From contig JAGLDY010000012.1 of assembly GCA_023145375.1 (NCBI GenBank), positions 171,861 through 235,860 on the forward strand: a DNA stretch of 64,000 bases. Reading direction: 5' to 3'. Each line of letters begins with the position of its first letter. The first letter of the stretch is position 1. The notes under the pieces are model-generated. The model was not told the origin of the DNA. It saw only the letters and a program-made list of their open reading frames with translations, and did not search any database. Position numbers and translations under genes: made by a program. Below, piece after piece: positions 43,554 through 50,227 of this stretch. The stretch is from Candidatus Sabulitectum sp. GTDB lineage: Bacteria; Fermentibacterota; Fermentibacteria; Fermentibacterales; JCC-6.

Positions 43554-44537
43554 TTGACCAAACACATGCGTTACGCAAGGATGATCGTCTTTCTTATTGC
43601 AGGGGCTGTGCTTACATATTATCTCCTTTCGCTGTCAGGATCAGTACGATCAACTGTTTCAAATATTTTCTCCGCTCTGAGAAAAGCTGATCTCCGGTGG
43701 GTTGGTGTTTCTCTTACTCTCTTTGCTGTTACTCAGCTTATCAGAGCCTGGCGGTGGCAGGCTCTCTCCTGGGGTCACCGTATAGAGCTAAAGCAATCTC
43801 TCCCTCTTACCTCAGTACATGTAGGCCTGGGTCACCTTCTTCCTGTGCGTCTCTCTGATGTTGCGCTGGTGGGCCTTTTCAGGAAGTACGCAGCTCTCCC
43901 TGTTGGGAACGGCGCTGCAACCGTCCTGCTGGCCAAGATAATGGATGTTATTGCCATGGGCTTTATTGTAGCCTGCAGTTTTATCGCAGGCCTGTCGGGG
44001 CCAGTTGTTTATGTGGCAGCTACCGCTTCTCTGGCCGGTATCCTCTCCCTGTTCTTTCTTCCCTTCATTCTGTCTATCCTTGCAAAACCTGTTAAAGCTC
44101 TCTTCGGGGAGAGAAAACTCACAGCCTGTCTAACCGAGATGATAGAAGCCACTGAGATCACAAAAGAGCGGAAACGCAAAGTGTCCATTGCCATGGGCTT
44201 AAGCATCGCTGGCTGGGCCGTTAAGCTGTTCATGTTCTTTGCTTTGCTCCGGTCTGTAGGTGTTACAGGTCTTCCAATGTGGCAGATATTTACCGCCAGT
44301 GCAATTGCTGACTTGACCATGGCTCTTCCTGTTCACGGTCTTCTCAGTCTGGGAACCGTTGAAGCTGGATGGGTGGCTGGCTTTGCTCTCACAGGCATAT
44401 CAGGGATGCTTCCAGGTGGACTTACTGTAATAGAGGCCGGGTTCGGTGTGCACCTGCTATGGCTTTCCATGGCTGTTTTGCTGATGTTAGGCGGAGTTGC
44501 CGCTCTGTTGATTTCCGGAAGAAAGGGAGCTATTTGA
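43554..44537 (+). CDS. UPF0104/LPG-synthase-TM-like membrane protein
   Basis: 327 residues with about eight TM helices and the typical family order: VSLTLFAVTQLIRAWRW, then LGHLLPVRLSDVALVGLFRK, a central basic loop and the C-terminal PVHGLLSLGTVEAGW. This family (AglD2/MprF-TM-like) is thought to flip or handle lipid-linked intermediates. AGGAGG at 43543-43548 favours the TTG at 43554 over the ATG at 43566. It overlaps the FAD-protein gene as TTGA. Confidence 0.82.
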   Translation: MTKHMRYARMIVFLIAGAVLTYYLLSLSGSVRSTVSNIFSALRKADLRWVGVSLTLFAVTQLIRAWRWQALSWGHRIELKQSLPLTSVHVGLGHLLPVRLSDVALVGLFRKYAALPVGNGAATVLLAKIMDVIAMGFIVACSFIAGLSGPVVYVAATASLAGILSLFFLPFILSILAKPVKALFGERKLTACLTEMIEATEITKERKRKVSIAMGLSIAGWAVKLFMFFALLRSVGVTGLPMWQIFTASAIADLTMALPVHGLLSLGTVEAGWVAGFALTGISGMLPGGLTVIEAGFGVHLLWLSMAVLLMLGGVAALLISGRKGAI

Positions 44538-45844
44538 AAACTGTCATAGTTGGGGCAGGCCTCTCAGGGCTCACCCTTGCCGAACGCATTCTGGCATCAG
44601 GTTCAAACGACGAAGTCACTGTCATTGAGAGGGAAAAGGCTCCTGGAGGCCTTGCAAGAAGCTTCCATGTGGACGGGTTTGATTTCGATATAGGCCCTCA
44701 CCGTTTTCATACCTTCAATGCCGGTGTGGACACCTATCTGCAGGAGATCCTTGCGGATCATTTCATTCAGATCAGTCGCAAGAGCAGTGTTCACATGGCA
44801 GGTAAGTACAGAAACTGGCCGCTAACCCTTGTCTCTGTTATGGGGCTTCCTTTTCCCGTTCTCTGGAATAGCTTTCTAGATCTCTTCAACAAGCCGGATA
44901 TTCCTGACATTAAGAGTTTTGCGGACTTCATTCGATCAAGGTACGGTAATAACCTCTACAGTTTCTTTTTTTCAGGGTACACAAGGAAATTCACAGGGAT
45001 CAATGCTGAAGAGCTTCATGTGGACTGGGCCCAGGCCGGTGTTAACCGGGCGGTTATAGACAAGAGAGTGAAGGCTGATTCCCTTCTGTCGCTTGCTAAA
45101 GGATTACTTCTGCCAAAACCTGTCGAAACGAAGTTCTACTATCCCGCCACAGGTGGAATTCAGACTTTCTGTGATCTCCAGTGCAAACGAATTCAAGCGG
45201 CAGGAGGCAAACTCCTTTTTAAAAGATCCGCAAAAGACCTGTTGAAAGAAAATGGTTCTGTTTCAGCTGTTATTCTTGAAAATGGGGAAACCATCCCCGC
45301 AGACAAGGTCTACTGGACAGCTCCCATAACCATTCTATATCCCGAGACCGAACTGACATTCATAAACACCCTTACTGCCAATGTGGCACTTTCTTCAGAG
45401 ATCCCTGATAATGACTACCAGTGGTGTTACTTCGGCCATGAGGACCTGATCTTCAGCAGACTCACAGTTCCCCGCAATTTCAGGAAAGACTGCGTTCCTT
45501 CCGGAAGGGACAGTGTGATTGCCGAGATCACCTGCAATTCTGACGCAGAAATGTGGAAAAAACCGGACACGATCAAAGAACGTCTTCTAAGGGATCTCAA
45601 AAGCGTCGGGGCGATCAGGGGGGATGACGTTCTGTTTGTAAACTGGGAGAAGATCCCTGAAACATACCCTGTGTATACACTTGACTACAAGGAAAAACTC
45701 GCTTCTATCAACATCCCGGAGGGCCTCTTCCTTACCGGTAGATCCGGAGCCTTCTGGTACAACAACATGGACCATTCCATAGCTCAGGCTCTTTCAATAG
45801 TTCAGGGCTCAGAATACAAAAAAGATTTCTGGAACCAGAGATAG
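44534..45844 (+). CDS. FAD-dependent oxidoreductase (UDP-galactopyranose-mutase/amine-oxidase-like)
   Basis: 436 residues. N-terminal FAD-binding motif VIVGAGLSGLTLAERI with a second glycine/acid block EREKAPGGLARS, then IGPHRFHTF, typical of the UDP-galactopyranose mutase/protoporphyrinogen-oxidase group. The C-terminal segment FLTGRSGAFWYNNMDHSI matches the FAD-closing motif of this group. TTG start overlapping the UPF0104 stop, GAAAGGGAG upstream. With the flippase-like gene it may modify a lipid-linked sugar; substrate unknown. Confidence 0.75.
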   Translation: MKTVIVGAGLSGLTLAERILASGSNDEVTVIEREKAPGGLARSFHVDGFDFDIGPHRFHTFNAGVDTYLQEILADHFIQISRKSSVHMAGKYRNWPLTLVSVMGLPFPVLWNSFLDLFNKPDIPDIKSFADFIRSRYGNNLYSFFFSGYTRKFTGINAEELHVDWAQAGVNRAVIDKRVKADSLLSLAKGLLLPKPVETKFYYPATGGIQTFCDLQCKRIQAAGGKLLFKRSAKDLLKENGSVSAVILENGETIPADKVYWTAPITILYPETELTFINTLTANVALSSEIPDNDYQWCYFGHEDLIFSRLTVPRNFRKDCVPSGRDSVIAEITCNSDAEMWKKPDTIKERLLRDLKSVGAIRGDDVLFVNWEKIPETYPVYTLDYKEKLASINIPEGLFLTGRSGAFWYNNMDHSIAQALSIVQGSEYKKDFWNQR

Positions 45845-45882
45845 CTAGCTACTTTCTTTCCAAATCAATTTCCAAAGACCTC

Positions 45883-45929
45883 TTGACACTTTTGCATGCT
45901 TCCTTATATTCCAACGCTCGTTGGAATAT
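45883..45929 (+). promoter_or_regulatory. Promoter with overlapping palindromic operator of the ArsR operon
   Basis: TTGACA (45883-45888) and TATATT (45905-45910) are 16 bp apart. A perfect palindrome, ATATTCCAACG (45906-45916), CT, CGTTGGAATAT (45919-45929), covers the -10 and the start point. This is the classic layout for ArsR-family autorepression; the regulator is encoded 22 bp further on. Confidence 0.75.
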
Positions 45930-45951
45930 TAGAACGCAAAGAGGGGTTACC

Positions 45952-46590
45952 ATGGATAGAATTCGTCTGTACGAATGCATGGCCAGACTGGGAAAACTTG
46001 TTGAATCCCCGGAAAGGATTCGCATTGTTGACGCTCTATGTCAGGCTGAAAGATCTGTGGAGTCTCTTTCTGAGGTAGCAGGTCTGCCTGTTAGAACCGT
46101 CTCCCACCACCTTCAAATACTTAAGAGAGACAGCTTTGTGGTATCCAGGAGAAGTGGTAGATATGTGATCTATTCAGTTGCCGGGGAAGAGGTCGTGGCC
46201 TTTCTTGAGCGTATGAAGCTTCTTTCAGAGAATATCTATCCTGAAATGACCCTTTCTCTGAGAGAGCTGAGAGAGAAGAGAAGCCTCTTGGATAAGACAG
46301 CTCTACCGGTTAACCCTATGCTGATCGATGTGAGGCCTTTAGAAGAGTACGATCAGGCGCACATTCCAGGCGCTGTCTCCGTACCGTTTCTAGACTTTAA
46401 AGAAAATATGAAGGTTATCCCGGAGGGGACTCCGGTAATAGCCTACTGCAGGGACAGATTCTGTGATTTTGCAGATCAGGCAGTGGAAATACTGAAACAA
46501 AATGGATACCAGGCGTGGAGAATTGAAGACAGTGTCTCTGCCAGAATGGCAGAGGCCAGACCTTTGGTAAATAGAAAGGAAAACAAGTAA
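45952..46590 (+). CDS. ArsR-family regulator fused to a rhodanese domain
   Basis: 212 residues: winged helix-turn-helix of the ArsR family (about 1-95, recognition helix in LPVRTVSHHLQILKRDSF) and a rhodanese domain (about 115-205) with active loop YCRDRFC, containing a likely persulfide-accepting Cys. Cys9 and Cys34 in the DNA-binding half are candidate sensors. Such fusions usually respond to sulfane sulfur or metals. ATG 45952 follows GAGGGG; the operator and promoter lie directly upstream. The gene overlaps the DUF302 gene as TAATG. Confidence 0.88.
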   Translation: MDRIRLYECMARLGKLVESPERIRIVDALCQAERSVESLSEVAGLPVRTVSHHLQILKRDSFVVSRRSGRYVIYSVAGEEVVAFLERMKLLSENIYPEMTLSLRELREKRSLLDKTALPVNPMLIDVRPLEEYDQAHIPGAVSVPFLDFKENMKVIPEGTPVIAYCRDRFCDFADQAVEILKQNGYQAWRIEDSVSARMAEARPLVNRKENK

Positions 46591-47069
46591 TGGACAAGAA
46601 GACCATCTTTACTGGACTGGGCGGCATAGTTGCTGGAGCTATACTTATGGGCGTTTTTGGCTTCCTCAGTGCTCCTGCAGCAATGATCACAGAGTCTGAG
46701 AGCAATTTCTCACACGAGGAAACTGTTGAGCTTATCATTGAGACCGCCGAGGAAATGGACTGGAAGATCCCTGCAACCCACAACATCCACAACTCTGTGG
46801 CCAGTGGCGGCTGGGATGTTGAAAAGGTCACAGTGATCGAGCTCTGCAATGTTGATCTTGCCGGTGATATCCTCACAGGTGATGAGAACAGGATAGTTTC
46901 TTCAATGATGCCATGCAGAGTTGCAGTTTATGAAACATCAGATGGAAGAGTAATTGTTTCAAGGATGAACACAGGTCTTATGAGCAGTGTGTTCGGTGGA
47001 AAAGTTCAGGAAGTAATGTCTATGGCCACTGACGAGACAGAGATCATTCTGGGTTCTGTAATTAACTAA
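46590..47069 (+). CDS. Membrane-anchored DUF302 protein
   Basis: 159 residues with one N-terminal TM (about 8-30, GGIVAGAILMGVFGFL) and a DUF302 domain. The core includes NIHNSVASGGWDVEKVTVIELC and a later MMPCRVAVYE; the two Cys could be redox-active. DUF302 has no settled function but often lies with sulfur or redox genes. It is co-transcribed with the ArsR-rhodanese gene and is followed by a strong terminator. Confidence 0.8.
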   Translation: MDKKTIFTGLGGIVAGAILMGVFGFLSAPAAMITESESNFSHEETVELIIETAEEMDWKIPATHNIHNSVASGGWDVEKVTVIELCNVDLAGDILTGDENRIVSSMMPCRVAVYETSDGRVIVSRMNTGLMSSVFGGKVQEVMSMATDETEIILGSVIN

Positions 47070-47083
47070 ACTCACAGTATACC

Positions 47084-47113
47084 GGGGGTCTCCAGCAGGA
47101 GGCCCCCTTTTTT
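47084..47113 (+). terminator. Rho-independent terminator of the ArsR-DUF302 operon
   Basis: A 10-bp GC-rich stem, GGGGGTCTCC (47084-47093) with GGAGGCCCCC (47098-47107), has one G-U pair, a 4-nt loop and is followed by six T (47108-47113). It is the only clear intrinsic terminator in the window. Confidence 0.9.
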
Positions 47114-47121
47114 GCTATACT
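47113..47121 (+). promoter_or_regulatory. Extended -10 promoter of the cobalamin-riboswitch operon
   Basis: TGCTATACT matches an extended -10 (TG-n-TATAAT) and sits right after the terminator T-tract, with no recognisable -35. The expected start near 47128 coincides with the first base of the riboswitch. Confidence 0.5.
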
Positions 47122-47127
47122 ACAGCC

Positions 47128-47215
47128 GTCGCGGGCACAGGAAGAACGGTGAGAATCCGTCACGGTAGCGCCACTGTAACCGATATTCATTCGGAAGTCA
47201 GACACTGTGCCGCAC
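47128..47215 (+). ncRNA. Cobalamin riboswitch aptamer
   Basis: The order of conserved elements fits the cobalamin family: GGTGAGAATCC (47148-47158), the CGCCACTGTAACCG core (47169-47182), and CGGAAGTCAGACAC (47192-47205) as the B12-box equivalent. GCGGGCACA (47131-47139) and TGTGCCGC (47206-47213) close the outer helix with one bulge. It precedes a TonB-dependent receptor gene. The aptamer class (AdoCbl versus other cobalamins) is not decided by sequence alone. Confidence 0.9.
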
Positions 47216-47260
47216 ATCATGCCATGGGAGTATCGCATAATCCTTCATGGTTGCAGGATG

Positions 47261-47295
47261 TCCCGCGACTTTCACTCTTTCCGTGAAAGGCGGGA
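47261..47295 (+). promoter_or_regulatory. RBS-sequestering hairpin of the riboswitch
   Basis: TCCCGC (47261-47266) and CTTTCAC (47269-47275) pair with GTGAAAG (47283-47289) and GCGGGA (47290-47295), giving a 13-bp stem with a 2-nt bulge and a 7-nt loop. The 3' strand contains the GCGGGAG ribosome binding site of the receptor gene, so this is the likely expression platform acting on translation. Confidence 0.75.
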
Positions 47296-47298
47296 GAA

Positions 47299-49191
47299 TT
47301 GCTTTATCTCATACTCGCAGCTGCAGGATTCTTCATTCAGAACACCAGTGGTGATCCGGTCCCCGGTGCCTGGGTCGGTGCCCGGGGGATGTGGTTCGGT
47401 TCTGCGAACAGTAATGGCTACTACACCTTTGCCGGCGAGGAACCGGACACTCTTTCGATCCATGCAACCGGATTTGGTGACTGGACTGGTTCAAAGCCAT
47501 GGAATGGCCAGATAGTTAGACTCCGGGAAACTGTCTTCTATACAGGTGAATTCATTCTTGTGACCGGCTCCAGAGGACCACTATCAGGAGTAATACCTTC
47601 CACAACCATGCTTTATGAAGATGATACCGCAGAGCTTTCCAGAAGCGGAATGAACTCTCTCAACGGAATGGTCCCGGGGATCACTGTTAGAGAATATGGC
47701 GGCTCCATGCCTGTTGTTTCGCTGTCTATCAGGGGTGCTGATCCTTCCCAGGTTGACCACATGATCGATGGAGTATCAATGGTCTCTGCCAGGGATGGTA
47801 TGCCCACAGGGCTTTTTGACCCCGCTGTGTTCGCATCAGTTGAAGTTGCCAGGGGCGGGAGTGCAACTGGAAACGGCGGTTCCGGAAGTGCCGGGGCCAT
47901 CAATTACCTTCCTCCACTCTCATCGCAGCCCCTTTCAGTATCCATGTCAGCTCTTTCCAGCGGTGCTGCATATTTCACAGGAAAACACCGTGGTTCTGCG
48001 ATTTCCATAAGACGCAATATTGGAAACAAAGGTACTGAAGGAATCAGCACAACTTTCCTTACTGCGGGTAGATACAGGAATGTCAAGCTGGGGTTTCTTG
48101 GAGGCTGGGCTTCAGGGGATGTTGAGGGTCCAACCTGGTCAGCAGCAAGCGACGGGGAGAGGGAACAGGCTCAGGCAGAAGGCTGGGCAACCCTTGTGCA
48201 TGATAATTATGAGGTAGATATCAGTGCCGGTGCAGGGTTCATGGATTATCTGCAGACTGAGCCATTTAATGCAGATGACTCCCACAGAGACCTGACTATA
48301 AGAACCTCGCTTCTCTGGAATGGTCCGGTAATCGTTCAGGGTGGCTTCAACAGTGCATGGCTGACCAGCACAGCCACTGATGATCATGCAGTTCGATCCG
48401 GTACTGTTCATGTATCAAAAAGACACAGGTTCCTCTATGCAAACCTGGGTTGTCTTCTAGGAACAGACAAAAGTATTCAGCTTTCCGGAAGAGCAACTGT
48501 AGACCAGCAGGTAATTAGAAATCTTACACTGCACTCGTCTGTATTCTCGGACCACCGTATTCCCACTGTGAATGATTTGTACTGGCCTTCAGACGGGTAT
48601 ACTTCAGGAAACCCCGACCTGAGGAACGAAAGATCCACCGGCGTGGAAACCGGGGGAGCATGGAGGGGAGACGGTATCACCGGTGAGATCTGCGGTTTTG
48701 TCACAATATCCGATGATCTGATAATCTGGTTGCCGGATGGATCCGGGGTATGGAGTCCATCCAATATCTCTTCATCTATTTCAAAAGGAGTTGAACTGTC
48801 AGGCAGCGTTGACCTTGGCACCTCATCTTTCTCAGGTACATATACATGGAACATTGCCACCGATGAAACAGAGAACACCCCGAGAGAGGGTATGCTTCTA
48901 CCGTACAGACCTGAATACACCTGGGGGCTCTCTGCCGAATCAACAGCACCGCTTGAAATAGAGACAGGAGTGGATCTCGCGGGAATGGGAAAGCGGTTCA
49001 CAAACAGAACTCAAAGTGAATATCTTGCGGAGTACTTTATCATAAATGGAACAGCTGGACGACAGATAACCGCTCAATTAAGTGTAGAACTTGGAGTAGG
49101 GAACATTCTGGACACCAGCTACGAAGAAACAAACGGATACGAAGGACGGGGAAGAACTCTTCGCCTGACATTTGAATACACAGGAGAATAA
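47299..49191 (+). CDS. TonB-dependent receptor, probable cobalamin transporter (BtuB-like)
   Basis: Outer-membrane receptor of 630 residues: signal-like N-terminus (LLYLILAAAGFF), a short carboxypeptidase-regulatory-like domain (about 15-75), a plug domain starting near LVTGSRG with SLSIRGADPSQVDHMIDGV and GGSGSAGAINYLPP, then a beta-barrel to the end (RTLRLTFEYTGE). TTG start at 47299 with GGGAG close upstream, in a hairpin. Control by a cobalamin riboswitch and the neighbouring propeller lipoprotein point to corrinoid uptake. BtuB homology cannot be proven by eye. Confidence 0.85.
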   Translation: MLYLILAAAGFFIQNTSGDPVPGAWVGARGMWFGSANSNGYYTFAGEEPDTLSIHATGFGDWTGSKPWNGQIVRLRETVFYTGEFILVTGSRGPLSGVIPSTTMLYEDDTAELSRSGMNSLNGMVPGITVREYGGSMPVVSLSIRGADPSQVDHMIDGVSMVSARDGMPTGLFDPAVFASVEVARGGSATGNGGSGSAGAINYLPPLSSQPLSVSMSALSSGAAYFTGKHRGSAISIRRNIGNKGTEGISTTFLTAGRYRNVKLGFLGGWASGDVEGPTWSAASDGEREQAQAEGWATLVHDNYEVDISAGAGFMDYLQTEPFNADDSHRDLTIRTSLLWNGPVIVQGGFNSAWLTSTATDDHAVRSGTVHVSKRHRFLYANLGCLLGTDKSIQLSGRATVDQQVIRNLTLHSSVFSDHRIPTVNDLYWPSDGYTSGNPDLRNERSTGVETGGAWRGDGITGEICGFVTISDDLIIWLPDGSGVWSPSNISSSISKGVELSGSVDLGTSSFSGTYTWNIATDETENTPREGMLLPYRPEYTWGLSAESTAPLEIETGVDLAGMGKRFTNRTQSEYLAEYFIINGTAGRQITAQLSVELGVGNILDTSYEETNGYEGRGRTLRLTFEYTGE

Positions 49192-49193
49192 GC

Positions 49194-50186
49194 ATGAGAA
49201 AGATCATTGTAGCAGTCTCGTTCATACTGTCATTCACAGCATGCAGAGATGTGGTTGGCCCTGCAGAGGGAAACACACCGGAAGGTCCTTATGCAGTGTG
49301 GTTCAACGGCCTTTCGGCAAATGCAAGTGCCTATTACCAGGAAAGTGATTCCCTTATGGTTAATGGGTGGAGTACCGGGAGCGCTCCCAATCAAATTGTA
49401 AGGTCTGGTGATAACCAATTCGGGATACTTTCATCGATCTCAGCTGACATTCGTTTCTTCTCCGGTGAAAGTACAGGAACAACCATCGGGTTAATCACCA
49501 TGCCTGATGGAAGCAATCCGTACAGCTTTGCTATCTCAGACGGTGTCGGCTATGCAGCACTTCTACTTAGCAGCAGTGTTTCCGTATTTGATACTTCAAC
49601 TTATGAAACAACGGGAACCATCCCCACAAACCTTAATCCAAGCGGTATTGCGTGCATGGAAAAGAAACTCTTTGTTGGACATGGGAACTACCCTGACCCG
49701 TCATCCCCGGGAGGGGTTTCTGTTATTGACACTGATACAGGTGAACTTATCAAATGGATCGACACAGGAGTCAACACCCACTGGCTGAAGCTGCAGCCAT
49801 CTGGAATGCTCCACTGCTACTCTACGACCTATCCAGACATGGATGGCAGGATAACCATTGTCAATCCGGAAACCATGAGTATTGAGGCTGTGATCCTTTG
49901 TGACGGGGCTCCAGGCGAAGGTGTATCCATGGGCGATGAATTCCTCAGTCCCGACGGGTGGGGGAATGACGGCTTGATCAAATACACTGAATACGGCACC
50001 TTCAGCAGAGTAGACCTTCCCTTCGCGGCAACAGGCCTTGCCATTCATGAAAACACACTTTACGCTACTTCCTTTGGAGCAAACATGATCTACCTGCTTG
50101 ATACTGCAACCTTCTCGGTATTCGATTCGCTTCAAGCCGGGGGAGAGGGACCTCAGGGTATAATTGCTATTGATCCCTCAAACTGA
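49194..50186 (+). CDS. Beta-propeller lipoprotein, BtuG-like
   Basis: 330-residue lipoprotein with lipobox FTAC (Cys16) and a YncE-like seven-bladed propeller: repeated blade motifs such as VSVFDTSTYETTGTI, VSVIDTDTGELIKWI and ITIVNPETMSIEAVI. In Bacteroides, BtuG is a surface YncE-type propeller lipoprotein that binds B12 with very high affinity and hands it to BtuB. Here the gene follows the riboswitch-controlled receptor by 2 bp, with AGGAGAA as ribosome binding site. The BtuG role is inferred from fold and context. Confidence 0.75.
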   Translation: MRKIIVAVSFILSFTACRDVVGPAEGNTPEGPYAVWFNGLSANASAYYQESDSLMVNGWSTGSAPNQIVRSGDNQFGILSSISADIRFFSGESTGTTIGLITMPDGSNPYSFAISDGVGYAALLLSSSVSVFDTSTYETTGTIPTNLNPSGIACMEKKLFVGHGNYPDPSSPGGVSVIDTDTGELIKWIDTGVNTHWLKLQPSGMLHCYSTTYPDMDGRITIVNPETMSIEAVILCDGAPGEGVSMGDEFLSPDGWGNDGLIKYTEYGTFSRVDLPFAATGLAIHENTLYATSFGANMIYLLDTATFSVFDSLQAGGEGPQGIIAIDPSN

Positions 50187-50227
50187 GTATCTTCTGCATT
50201 ATCAGCAATTGAAGGGAATTCACATAG

